64,000 nucleotides of DNA from positions 10,543,237 to 10,607,236 of the forward strand of contig CM022671.1 of the NCBI GenBank assembly GCA_012295275.1, given 5' to 3'. Under the pieces are notes generated by a model, which did no database searches, was not told where the DNA came from, and saw nothing but the letters and a program-made list of their open reading frames with translations. Position numbers and translations under genes: made by a program. This stretch comes from Chrysomallon squamiferum. Taxonomy: Eukaryota > Mollusca > Gastropoda > Neomphalida > Peltospiridae. Positions 12,012 through 25,600 of this stretch are shown here, piece by piece; the stretch's first letter is position 1; each line of letters begins with the position of its first letter.

Positions 12012-12589
12012 CTGACTGAAATATTAAAATCTAAAATGTTACAATCATAAATAATAATAATAATAACAACAAGATCATAACAGAGATAATTCAGTATAGT
12101 ACAAATTTCAGACTATTTTAACTGGTATTTCTCTTTAATCTAAAAGTTTGCTGAAATTGTTACACTAATTTGATTGTTCAAGTGAGATTAAACATTACTT
12201 CAGACCAGTGCAGTGCTGATATTAATCTATGAATCATGCATTGGTTGTTAAGCTTAGCCTTCAAAACTGACTAAAAGCGAAAAAAATAAATATGAATATG
12301 GCTATTGGTAAAGTAAATAAATTATAAAAATCTAAAAAATTCAGCCACTGTCATTAAGATTTAAAATGCACCCAGTATGAAGGAAACATTTATTCAAAGC
12401 AGGCCGAGTCAATTTTGCAACATAAATAAAAAATCAATTAGCCTTGCTTTGAAACTATAGCTATATTTATATATAGTTCAAGAAACTACTGAAAATAACA
12501 CATTAAATTTGTATTATTATGATTACTATTTATTAAACTTATACTAAGACATTGTATTATTATTTTCTTCATTTACTAATTAAAAATAT

Positions 12590-13974
12590 TTCAGAATTCA
12601 TCTTTAGAATGTTGTCAAATGATATGAATGTCATCTAAATATCTGAGATATAAAAATGGCTTCTTGGTTGCTTTGTTTAATACCATTTCTTCCCATTCTG
12701 TGATATAGATAGAGGCAAAATGTGGGCTAAATGTCTACCCATTGTGCAGACACAAATGTGCTATTAAATTTCTCCATTAACTTCAAAGATGTTAACTCTT
12801 AAGCTTAATTCAGTTAATTCAATAATGGTTTTGGTTGGTCTGTATTTGGGTATTTTTCAAAAGCTGTCTCAACAGATTCTATACCCACATCGATGTTCGT
12901 TTTTTTTATCTGCCTAAACAGTATTTGTTTTAGGCATAATTTCTAACTTGCCAAAAGTTTATCTGAAATGTTTATTCCTCTAAAAAAATATTTAACTTTT
13001 TGAGAATTTTTTATGGATAGAGCTTATCATATTTCTTAACTGGTTCGTGCTAGTTGAGGAATGTTGTTGGTTATTGCAGTTTATAACTATATTTAGAATT
13101 ATTTTCTTGCTATTATTACTTTTATGATTAATGGCCATTGTCTTAAAGTGATTGGTACCAGCATTCTGGATAGCATTCTACTTGGATCTGTTTATGTACG
13201 TCTTCATTAGTCCGTGTTGAATTCGAGGAGCCAAAAATTAAGGTATTCTAACAATTTCAGGCATTGTGGTTTATCAGATAGTGCATGTTGGTGTTTATAA
13301 AATTTAGAAGGCCTAAATGTGGGAGATTTTAAAACAGCAAATGATTTAGGTGGTTGATTAACTTTAGGAGTGATGCATGGAGCATGAGTTTTAGAAACTG
13401 GCAGGTTAGCCTTTAAATTTGGATATTTACACAGAGTAATAATTGATGGTGATGAAAGACCCCATTTTGGTCTACCTGCATGGATAGTACCAGTTTTGGG
13501 GCTGGGATTATTCACCCTGTTTTGGGATTCCTTTGGGCTAACCCAGAAACAAAATTTAAAAATTCTAATATTGCACATTTAAATAATTTAGTTTTATAAT
13601 TTGTTCTACTCCAACTGACTGCATTGTATTTAGTCATATCTAAATCTATAAGCATATATAAAAGCACAGATTGTTTTATGGAATTTACATAATAGTTAAT
13701 CCGTAAGTTTAGCATCTGACATGTTCACTTTTGGTTGTTAAGGTTTAAATCAAATGTTACAGCTGGTTTTATAAAATAATTTATTTTACTTTCTTTTGGA
13801 GGGCTTTAAGGAGAGTGGAATTGGCCAGATTCTCTTCAAGGAATTTAATGTGATGTATGCACTGCAGAATGTCATTTTTGAGTTTGACTGAACTTGGTAG
13901 TGGATTAGTTTTATTTGTAAAGTTTTTGATTTTTGTTTTTTAGCAGTATTTTGTTTTGCCATGTAGATGGGCAT
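12590..13974 (-). pseudogene. Penelope-like reverse transcriptase relic, left copy
   Basis: The lower end contains RT text of the Penelope-like kind: IIELIELSLRVNIFEVNGE, then MGRHLA, a frameshift, ASIYITEWEEMVLN and FLYLRYLDDIHIIW. The catalytic YLDD is at 12630-12641. Stops and frameshifts break the frame. Further upstream on the same strand are open stretches of 123 codons (13578-13207) and 62 codons (13974-13786) whose relation to the RT I cannot prove. No GIY-YIG endonuclease was seen. Confidence 0.65.
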
Positions 13975-14042
13975 GTCATAATTTTAGAGAATAATCCCTC
14001 AAAAACAAACTAGGCAAACTTTTAAATTTAGAAGAGTGGCTA

Positions 14043-14260
14043 TGATTTATTACAATAATTGATGAAATAACTACCTAAACACTGATTCAAGTTTAAAAGA
14101 GACAACAAATATTATGTAACATGATTTATTACAATAATTGATGAAATAACTACCTGAACACTGATATACAAGTTTAAAAAAGACAACAAATATTATGTAA
14201 CAAATTATTACAATAATTGATGAAATAACTTTGATACAAGTTTTTGACACTTAGATTTTA
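14043..14260. repeat. ~80-bp tandem repeat, left arm
   Basis: Two full copies and one partial copy of a unit beginning tgatttattacaataattg. The right arm (51640-51795) has only two, so copy number changed after the arms separated. Confidence 0.8.
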
Positions 14261-14434
14261 AAGACATTTTTAAAAAATTATCACCCTAAACCTTTCTTTG
14301 AAAATAGCTTTTGTCACTGATCAGGTGTTACCTATCCAGCATCTTCAGAAACTGCTGGCATTTGCATCTGTCTCCTTGAACTGAGACATTTTTCAGCATA
14401 TCAGAGATAATTATGAATGTTGTCTTTTATTTCC

Positions 14435-14436
<2 letters not shown>

Positions 14437-14487
<51 letters not shown>

Positions 14488-14537
14488 TTATTATTATTAT
14501 ACCATATTGATACTAAGTTGAAGGTAAATAATAATAA

Positions 14538-14568
<31 letters not shown>

Positions 14569-14575
14569 AATAAAG
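14437..14575. repeat. (TTA)n / (AAT)n microsatellite pair
   Basis: A long TTA run followed about 50 bp later by an AAT run, which can fold back as a hairpin. Its counterpart in the right arm is at about 51315-51440 with altered lengths. Confidence 0.9.
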
Positions 14576-14639
14576 AAAATGAAATACATTTTATTTATTT
14601 AGAAAAAAACATTTAAAATTAATAAATTATTCTTATTGA

Positions 14640-15950
14640 CATCAACTGTTGCATTAATTTGAAAATTCTGTATGATAAGAAAGTGAGAAACGAATATTAT
14701 ATATTTATTTCTTGTGAATATTTATAAGGAAATTGCAATTTATAAGATGATATTAAAGAAGAAAAAGCCAGGTATTTTATTTCAATTTTTTTTCTCATTT
14801 AACTTCATCTGACATGACAAGCTGACCTGTTTGACCAGTCAGCTTGTTTCTGTTCACACCACAGAGCTGTCATACTGACTGGACAGCTTCAGTCTGCACT
14901 CTAAAATGTTATTGTTAAGTGTCATGCTTCAGTAACCACTGGCTGGCAAAGTGAGTTGTTCTGTCACCAGGTGACAATGTTACAATTTAATACCACTGTG
15001 TGAGTTCTAAACACCATTATTTGGTTTTGGCACTGTTGAAGTAAGTGAAAGAAAATTCAACAGAAAACAACAATTGACTTTCTTTTGGATCTTTTGTTGC
15101 TGTTCATAATCTTAAGTTTGAAAAGTAAGTTAGTAGATGATACATACTTGAATAGAATCGATTTACCTTCCAAATAAATTTATTTTTCTGATGTTGACCA
15201 AGGTATTAGGCAAGCAGTTTAATTGTCCAATTCAATAGCCCAGTCATGACATCACAAGGCCATATACCAGTGTTTTTGTGGCATCACTGATCAGATACTG
15301 CCTGATGATTCTATAGATCTTCTATAGCTGAGAGTGACATTTTGCATTCACTTTGTGGTGCATAGTCAAAGCAGAATCAAACAATAACAAGATTTCTCAC
15401 ACATGGTACAAAAGATTTGGACAAATCATCCACAGTAAATAATATGGAATCATCATCCTTTGAGTTATGTTTAGAAGTGAAATCACCACTCTGGTCTTGT
15501 CAGCTTTCTTAGAATACTGTATAGCTTTAGGACTTGTAAAAAGCTTTACTTTGATGCACATATGTGATGACCATGTTGTCACGGGGCTCACACCTTTATA
15601 AACACACTGTATGTTTTATTAAGGCTCAGTCTAGGGTAACAAGGTGCTTTAATGGTCACCTAACAAGGAATATAAATGCTAAATTGACAGCAATCTATAT
15701 AAATCAATAAGTCTATCCATCCACTAGAGAAATACACACAACACCTCAGTTAAGGTTCATGTTAATTATTTAATTATGATATTTTCTGCTCCTTGAGAAA
15801 GGTCATATGAGTAAGGTCATACGGGGAAACAAGACAAAATAAGAATCTCTATGGAAGACAGATTAAAACCTTAAAATTTTAGGTATAACAAATGTTTTTG
15901 ACACAGTTTAATTGCACATTACACCCAATCAAAATAAGAACAGAAAATTG
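14640..15950. other. Arm sequence without a recognised gene
   Basis: It is less AT-biased than its surroundings. A 64-codon open stretch (15591-15397, minus strand) is identical in translation to its right-arm counterpart but resembles nothing I know; identity is expected from the recent duplication. I make no gene call. Confidence 0.4.
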
Positions 15951-15955
15951 CTTAC

Positions 15956-16027
15956 CATACTCGTCCATAAAGACAATGTCATTCAAAAACATTTGGTTTC
16001 CCCGCCTACCTGAATTCTCATGTTCAC
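15956..16027 (-). CDS. Candidate 72-nt coding exon, left arm
   Basis: Flanked by an ag acceptor and gtaagc donor, symmetrical in phase (two leading bases, one trailing). It reads EHENSGRRGNQMFLNDIVFM then DEY. The right-arm copy (49877-49948) differs at one base, a synonymous Leu change. It lies upstream of, and in the same direction as, the transposon gene exons. I do not recognise the protein. Confidence 0.4.
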
Positions 16028-16459
16028 CTATGAGTTGAGTGACAATATATTGATAGAGCAGTAATGTTAGAGCAAATGATAATTATGAAACAAGAGGTAT
16101 TTGGAACCTTTTGTCATATTAATAACCAGATTTTAAATAACAACAATAAATACATTATGTAATAAAACCAGGTGTATTTTAATTTTTATTTTTGAAAAAA
16201 TATATTAATATTTTCAGTAATCTGCAGCTAGAAAACTGAACTGTGAAAATGACACAAGATTTGAAGGAAGGTAAAACTGCCTCAGAAGGAAATCACAAAA
16301 GTTGACAATGAACTCAGGTTAGTGCCATTAGTATCAGATACTTTATTTTATTTTATTAGTTGTCTTTATGCTACTGTAACCATATCGAAACCAAATGTGT
16401 GTAGATAATGTCTGAATTAAGATGTTTTGCTAGATTGTTATCAAGTCATCAGAAAATCT

Positions 16460-16900
16460 AAAAATACCACCTGAATTAGATATTGTTATCAAGGGTTCAT
16501 GTGTAAATAATTCCCCACAAAACTATATGAATCCTATCTGCTGAAACAATCAATCTAAATCAGACATTGCCACAAAGTTGTAAAATTTATACAAAACCTA
16601 GCAAATTGTTACAATCTAACAAAATAATGAGCTGTAGTTTATAGGTGATTTAACAAAATATGTAACAAATACTGAAAATCCAGTCTATAACTGAAATAAG
16701 AATCTGAACTGTTATAAGATATGTAGATAGAATGAAAAAACAAACCTCCAAAACATAACAATGAACAGCCTGAATCAGATACATTATAATCCAACATGTA
16801 GACAACAAAAACTATAATCAGATACAAAAAGGAAGCAAACAACAATAATAATAAGAAGAAAAAAGTTAGCATTGCTTGAAAATTAGTCAGATTTTTATAT
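16460..16900. repeat. Diverged 'cagata' dispersed repeat
   Basis: This holds old copies of the motif tgaatcagatac...atccaacatgtagacaac that recurs at 31850-32360 and throughout the TRAF units. No gene is seen. It lies between the arm match and the satellite array. Confidence 0.6.
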
Positions 16901-18597
16901 AATTTAAGAAATTACTGAAAATAATAGATTAATAAGTTGTATTAGAAATACAATTTATTAAACTGATACTAAGACATTCTATCATAATCTGAAAATTAAG
17001 TTTATTTTTTTAACTACTGTATCATTATTATTATTATTGTTGTTGTTATAGCAGTTTAGTTTTTTCTCAAAAGGGCTGAAGAAATTATTGACTGATTTCA
17101 TTGTTGAAGTAAGATTAAACATTTCTTGAAACTAATTCACTGTTGATATTAACCTGTACATCAAGTGTTTGTTGTTAAGCTTAGTCTTCTAAACTGAACA
17201 AAAGAGAAAATAATAAATAATAAAACATATTATTAAAAATGAATAAATTATAAAAGTTTAGGTGCAGTAGGTAAGATTTAAATAAAAAAAAAAAAAAAAA
17301 GAGTATGAAGGAAACAATCCATACATTCAAATCAAACAGTTAAATTTTCAACAAAAATATAAAAGTCAATTTGGAATTAATTTGAAACTATAGGTATATT
17401 TATAAATAATTGAAGAAACTACTGAAAACAATAGTTTAAGTTGTATTACCATAATTACAATTTATCAAACTCATATTAAGACATTCTATTGTAATCTAAA
17501 TAGGATAGTGTGAACTAAGTAATAAAAAAAATAATTCTGTAACATTAATTTTTGTTCAAAACCCTCATAATTAAGTTTATTTTTCAGAAGTATAGTCCTT
17601 TGAGAAATTATAATAAACTGAACTACTATATTTTCATTATTATTATAATATTGTTGTTATTGTTGTAGCCATTTTGGTTTTATTCAAATGAAACAGTAGT
17701 ACCTTAAAGTTTTGAAAACGGTGTACAGAAATTGATAATTAAAAATTATAGAAGTATGAAAGATCTATATTTCTGACTAAAATATTAAAATCTAAAATGT
17801 AACAAAAGTTAATATCACCAACATAACAGAGCTTATTTAGGATATAAGAAATTACAAATCATTTTAACTCATAGTTCTTTTTAATCAAAATAGCTGCTAA
17901 AATTATGGCACTGATTTCATTGTCAAACTAAGATTAAATATTTCTTCAGACTATTTCAATGTTGATATTAATCTGTGTATCAAGGGTTTGTTGTTAAGCG
18001 TAGTCTTCTAAACTGATTAAAATAGAAAATAATAAATAATAAATCATATTGTTAAAAATGAATAAATAATAAAAGTTTAACTGCAGTAGGTAAGATTTAA
18101 AAAAAATATATATATATATTATGATGGAAACAATCGACAAATGCAAATCAGATTGAGTAAAAAATTTTCAAATAAAATATAAAAATCACTTAGCATTAAT
18201 TTGATTGAGAGGGAATATTCATAGATAATTCAAGAAACTACTGAAAACAATGGTTAAAGCATGTATTATCATAAATACAATTTATCTAACTGGTACTAAG
18301 TCATTCTATTGTAATCTCAATATCACAAAATGAACTAAGTAATAAAAAAAGGATTAAATATTTCTTCATTCTAATCAAGTGTCGATATTAATATATGCAT
18401 CAAGGATTTGTTTAGCTTTAGTTTTTTTTTTCTAAACTGACTAAAAGAGAAAAAAAAAGAAAATAATAAATAATAAAATATATATTATTAAAAATAAATA
18501 AATTATAAAAATTTAGTCAGTCATTAAGATTTAAAATAAAATAAATACAGCATGAAGGAAACAATGCAAAAATTCAAATCAGACTGAGTTACATTTT

Positions 18598-18647
<50 letters not shown>

Positions 18648-21600
18648 AGCATTGCTTTGAAACTACTGTTCTATTTACATATAATTCAAGAAACTATTGA
18701 AAATAATAGATCAAGTAAGTTTTATTATGATAACAGTTTATCAGATCCTATGACATTCTATCATAATCTCAAAAACAACACCTAATTTTCACTACCAGAA
18801 AGGAGAAATGACAAGCAGGGATATTATAAATTTAAAAATATAAAATAATGACATCAGTAATATTGCACTGCCCGTGATATTATTGATATATTGGTAATGA
18901 TCTCAAATTTCACAGACGTGTTAGAGATCAGCTGCTCAGTCTCTAACAGACTTGTCCATTAACTAAATCTGTTATAAATTCATTGATTTCATTTAGTTAA
19001 TTTCTTCTTTTACCTGCTTTGTCAAATTTCCTTTTTCTTGGAGTGAATATAACTTTTAAAAACAATGAATTAAAATAACAAATAAGAATCAAATTAAATT
19101 GCATTTAAAATGACTTTGCTTTTTGTGAATCATTCACTGTTTCTGCCAATAGCCGAGCATTGTTTCCAATTGCTGTAATGTTACACATTTATTCAGACAT
19201 TTCTGATTAAATCATTCACATTCTTAAAGTTTTGTTTAACTCATAGTTAACTTATCTTTTCAGATTTTTTGGAAATATAATGTAAACTAAGTAATAAAGA
19301 AAAAACCATTCTGTAACATTAATTTTTGTTTAAAAGCCTCAATTAATCTTGTTTTTCAGGAGTATAGAGGTTAAGAAAATATAATCAAGTGAACTACTAT
19401 ATTTTTATTATTATTATTATTTAGCAATTCTTTTCTATAGTACATTAAATTTTGAAAATAGTGTAGAGAAATTGAAAATAGAAAATTACCGAACTATGTA
19501 AGATTAAAATCTAAAATGTAACAACAAATTAATAGACCTTATTTCGGATATTAGAAATTAGGAACCATTTTAACTCATAGTTCTCTTTCATCAAAAGAAC
19601 TGCTGAAATTATTGCATTGATTTCATTGTTGAAGTAAGATTAAATATTTCATCAGACTATTTCAATGTTGATATTAATCTGTGTATCAAGGGTTTGTTGT
19701 TAAGCGTAGTCTTCTAAACTGATTAAAATAGAATATAATAAATAATAAATCATATTTAAAATGAATAAATAAAAGTTTAACAGCAGTAGGTAAGATTTAG
19801 AAAAAAATATATAATGATGGAAACAATCCACAAATGCAAATCAGATTGAGTAAAATTTTCAACTTAAATATAAAAATCACTTAGCATTAATTTGAAACTA
19901 AGGGTATATTCATAGATAATTCAAGAAACTATTGAATACAATGGTTTAAGCATGTATTACCATAAGTACAATTTATCTAACTGGTACTAAGTCATTCTAT
20001 TGTAATCTCAATATCACTATATGAATTAAGTGATTAAAAAAGGATTAAATATTTCTTCAGTCTAATCAAGTGTCGATATTAATATATGCATCAAGGATTT
20101 GTTAAGCTTAGTTTTCTAAACTGACTAAAAGAGAAAATGAAAGTTAAACAAAAAAGGTAGCATTAATTTAAAAAAAAAAAAATAGTATGAAGGACATAAT
20201 CCATACATTCAAATCAGATTGAGTTAAATTTTCAACAAAAATATAAAAATCAGCAATAATTTGAAACTATTGGTATGTTTATAAATAATTCAAGAAACTA
20301 CTGAAAACAATGGTTTAAGTATGTATTACCATAATTACAATTTATCTCAATATCACAATGTGAAGTAAGTAATAAAAAACAAAATCTGTAACATTATTTT
20401 TTTTTTTAAACATTCTTAATTAAGTTTATTTCTCAGGAGTGTAGAGCTTTAATAAGCTTTAGAAATAATAAGCAGCTCAACTACTGTATTTTTATTATTA
20501 TTAATATTGCTGTTATTGTTAGCCATTTTGGTTTTATTCAAATCAAACTGTAGTACTTTAAAGTTTGAAAACTGTACACAAATTGTCAACTAAAAATTCT
20601 ACAAGTAAGTAAGGTAAATATTTCTGATAAGATATTAAAAGCTAAAATGTAACAACAAATTAATAGACCTTATTTCGGATATTAGAAATTAGAAATTAGA
20701 AACCATTTTAACTCATAGTTCTCTTTCATCAAAAGAACTGCTGAAATTATTGCATTGATTTCATTGTTGAAGTAAGATTAAATATTTCATCAGACTATTT
20801 CAATGTTGATATTAATCTGTGTATCAAGGGTTTGTTGTTAAGCGTAGTCTTCTAAACTGATTAAAATAGAATATAATAAATAATAAATCATATTTAAAAT
20901 GAATAAATAAAAGTTTAACAGCAGTAGGTAAGATTTAGAAAAAAATATATAATGATGGAAACAATCCACAAATGCAAATCAGATTGAGTAAAAAATTAAA
21001 AAAAAAAAAAAAAAAAAAATAAAAATCACTTAGCATAAAATTTGAAACTAAGGGTATATTCATAGATAATTCAAGAAACTATTGAATACAATGGTTTAAG
21101 CATGTATTACCATAAGTACAATTTATCTAACTGGTACTAAGTCATTCTATATCAATAATCAATATATGAATATGAATTAAATGATTAAAAAAGGATTAAA
21201 TATTTCTTCAGTCTAATCAAGTGTCGATATTAATATATGCATCAAGAGGATTTGTTAAGCTTAGTTTTCTAAACTGACTAAAAAAAAGAAAATGAAAGGT
21301 TAACTGCCAGTAGGTAAATTAAAAGAAAAAAAGAAAAAAAAAAAAATAGTATGAAGGACATAATCCATACATTCAAATCAGATTGAGTAAAATGTTCAAC
21401 GAAAATATAAAAATCACTTAGCATTAATCTGAAACTATTGGTATGTTTATAAATAATTCAAGAAACTACTGAAAACAATGGTTTAAGTATGTATTACCAT
21501 AATTACAATTTATCTCAATATCACAATGTGAAGTAAGTAATAAAAAACAAAATCTGTAACATTATTTTTTTTTTTAAACATTCTTAATTAAGTTTATTTC

Positions 21601-22569
21601 TCAGGAGTGTAGAGCTTTAGAAATAATAAGCAGCTCAACTACTGTATTTTTATTATTATTAATATTGCTGTTATTGTTAGCCATTTTGGTTTTATTCAAA
21701 TCAAACTGTAGTACTTTAAAGTTTGAAAACTGTACACAAATTGTCAACTAAAAATTCTACTAGTAAGTAAGGTAAATATTTCTGATAAGATATTAAAAGC
21801 TAAAATGTAAGAACAAATTAATAGACCTTATTTCGGATATTGGAAATTAGAAACCATTTTAACTCATAGTTCTCTTTCATCAAAAGAACTGGTGGAATGA
21901 TTGCACTGATTTCATTGTTGAATTAAGATTAAATTTTTTTTCAGACTATTTCAATGTTGATATTAAGCTGTGTATCAAGGGTTTGTTGTTAAGCATACTC
22001 TTCTAAACTGATTAAAATAGAAAATAATAAATAATAAATCATATTGTTAAAAATGAATAAATAATAAAAGTTTAACTGCAGTAGGTAAGATTTAAAAAAC
22101 TATATATATATTATGATGGAAACAATCGACAAATGCAAATCAGATTGAGTAAAATTTTCAACTAAAATATAAAAGTCACTTAGCATTAATTTGAATGAGA
22201 GGGTATATTCATAGATAATTCAAGAAACTACTGAAAACAATGGTTAAAGCATGTATTATCATAAATACAATTTATCTAACTGGTACTAAGTCATTCTATT
22301 GTAATCTCAATATCACAAAATGAACTAAGTAATAAAAAAAGGATTAAATATTTCTTCATTCTAATCAAGTGTCGATATTAATATATGATTAAGGATTTGT
22401 TAAGCTTAGTTTTCTAAACTGACTAATAGAGAAAATAATAAATAATAAAATATATATTATTAAAAATAAATAAATTATAAAAATTTAGTCCGTCATTAAG
22501 ATTTAAAATAAAATAAATACAGCATGAAGGAAACAATGCAAAAATTCAAATCAGACTGAGTTACATTTT

Positions 22570-22610
<41 letters not shown>

Positions 22611-25600
22611 AGCATTGCTTTGAAACTACTGTTCTATTTACATATAATTCAAGAAACTATTGAAAATAATAGATCAAGTAAGTTTTATTATGATAACAGT
22701 TTATCAGATCCTATGACATTCTATCATAATCTCAAAAACAACACCTAATTTTCACTACCAGAAAGGAGAAATGACAAGCAGGGATATTATAAATTTAAAA
22801 ATATAAAATAATGACATCAGTAATATTGCACTGCCCGTGATATTATTGATATATTGGTAATGATCTCAAATTTGACAGACGTGTTAGAGATCAGCTGCTC
22901 AATCTCTAACAGACTTGTCCATTAACTAAATCTGTTATAAATTCATTGATTTTCATTTAGTTAATTTCTTCTTTTACCTGCTTTGTCAAATTTCCTTTTT
23001 CTTGGAGTGAATATAACTTTTAAAAACAATGAATTAAAATAATAAATAAGAATCAAATTAAATTGCATTTAAAATGACTTTGCTTTTTGTGAATCATTCA
23101 CTGTTTCTGCCAATAGCCGAGCATTGTTTCCAATTGCTGTAATGTTACACATTTATTCAGACATTTCTGATTAAATCATTCACATTCTTAAAGTTTTGTT
23201 TAACTCATAGTTAACTTATCTTTTCAGATTTTTTGGAAATATAATGTAAACTAAGTAATAAAGAAAAAACCATTCTGTAACATTAATTTTTGTTTAAAAG
23301 CCTCAATTAATCTTGTTTTTCAGGAGTATAGAGGTTAAGAAAATATAATCAAGTGAACTACTATATTTTTATTATTATTATTATTTAGCAATTCTTTTCT
23401 ATAGTACATTAAATTTTGAAAATAGTGTAGAGAAATTGAAAATAGAAAATTACCGAACTATGTAAGATTAAAATCTAAAATGTAACAACAAATTAATAGA
23501 CCTTATTTCGGATATTAGAAATTAGGAACCATTTTAACTCATAGTTCTCTTTCATCAAAAGAACTGGTGAAATTATTGCATTGATTTCATTGTTGAAGTA
23601 AGATTAAATATTTCATCAGACTATTTCAATGTTGATATTAATCTGTGTATCAAGGTTTGTTGTTAAGCTGATTAAAATAGAATATAATAAATAATAAATC
23701 ATATTTAAAATGAATAAATAAAAGTTTAACAGCAGTAGGTAAGATTTAGAAAAAAATATATAATGATGGAAACAATCCACAAATGCAAATCGGATTGAGT
23801 AAAATTTTCAACTTAAATATAAAAATCACTTAGCATTAATTTGAAACTAAGGGTATATTCATAGATAATTCAAGAAACTATTGAATACAATGGTTTAAGC
23901 ATGTATTACCATAAGTACAATTTATCTAACTGGTACTAAGTCATTCTATTGTAATCTCAATATCACTATATGAATTAAGTGATTAAAAAAGGATTAAATA
24001 TTTCTTCAGTCTAATCAAGTGTCGATATTAATATATGCATCAAGGATTTGTTAAGCTTAGTTTTCTAAACTGACTAAAAGAGAAAATGAAAGGTTAACTG
24101 CCGTAGGTAAGATTTAAAAGAAAAAATAGTATGAAGGACATAATCCATACATTCAAATCAGATTGAGTAAAATGTTCAACGAAAATATAAAAATCACTTA
24201 GCATTAATCTGAAACTATTGGTATGTTTATAAATAATTCAAGAAACTACTGAAAACAATGGTTTAAGTATGTATTACCATAATTACAATTTATCTCAATA
24301 TCACAATGTGAAGTAAGTAATAAAAAACAAAATCTGTAACATTAATTTTTTTTTTAAACATTCTTAATTAAGTTTATTTCTCAGGAGTGTAGAGCTTTAG
24401 AAATAATAAGCAGCTCAACTACTGTATTTTTATTATTATTAATATTGCTGTTATTGTTAGCCATTTTGGTTTTATTCAAATCAAACTGTAGTACTTTAAA
24501 GTTTGAAAACTGTACACAAATTGTCAACTAAAAATTCTACTAGTAAGTAAGGTAAATATTTCTGATAAGATATTAAAAGCTAAAATGTAACAACAAATTA
24601 ATAGACCTTATTTCGGATATTGGAAATTAGAAACCATTTTAACTCATAGTTCTCTTTCATCAAAAGAACTGGTGGAATGATTGCACTGATTTCATTGTTG
24701 AATTAAGATTAAATATTTTTTCAGACTATTTCAATGTTGATATTAATCTGTGTATCAAGGGTTTGTTGTTAAGCGTAGTCTTCTAAACTGATTAAAATAG
24801 AATATAATAAATAATAAATATAAAAAATATTTAAAATAAAATAAAAAAAAGTTTAACAGCAGTAGGTAAAGAAAAAAAATATATATAATGATGGAAACAA
24901 TCCACAAATGCAAATCAGATTGAGTAAATTTTCAAATAAAAAATAAAAAAAATCACTTAGCATTAATTTGAAACTAGAGGGTATATTCATAGATAATTCA
25001 AGAAACTATTGAAAACAATGGTTTAAGCATGTATTACCATAAATACAATTTATCTAACTGGTACTAAGTCATTCTATTGTAATCTCAATATCACTATATG
25101 AATTAAGTAATAAAAAAAGGATTAAATATTTCTTCATTCTAATCAAGTGTCGATATTAATATAAAATTTGTTATTTAGTTTTATAAAATCAAGGATTTGT
25201 TAAGCTTAGTTTTCTAAACTGACTAAAAAAAGAAAATGAAAGGTTAAAAATTTGCCGTAGGTAAGATTTAAAAAAAAAAAAAATAGTATGAAGGACATAA
25301 TCCATACATTCAAATCAGATTGAGTTAAATTTTAAAAAAAAAAAAAAAAAAATATAAAAATCAGCAATAATTTGAAACTATTGGTATGTTTATAAATAAT
25401 TCAAGAAACTACTGAAAACAATGGTTTAAGTATGTATTACCATAATTACAATTTATCTCAATATCACAATGTGAAGTAAGTAATAAAAAACAAAATCTGT
25501 AACATTTTTTTTTTTTAAACATTCTTAATTAAGTTTATTTCTCAGGAGTGTAGAGCTTTAGAAATAATAAGCAGCTCAACTACTGTATTTTTATTATTAT

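Larger units (their letters stand above)
5752..16459 (+). repeat. Left arm of a ~10.7-kb inverted duplication
   Basis: The reverse complement of this stretch matches 49447-60161 nearly base for base, with scattered substitutions and small indels. The outer breakpoint is sharp: both copies share the reverse complement of catggtattag and then diverge at 5752/60161. The inner limit is set only by the scaffold gap at 49446. The arm carries three 5' exons of the transposon gene, an orphan 72-nt exon, a pogo element, a Penelope-like relic, satellite-related fragments and microsatellites. It may be a true duplication, two copies of one large element, or a scaffolding effect. Confidence 0.9.

Noticed and set aside
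14413-14616. 67-codon poly-Ile/poly-Asn frame
   Set aside because: Translation of a TTA/AAT microsatellite.
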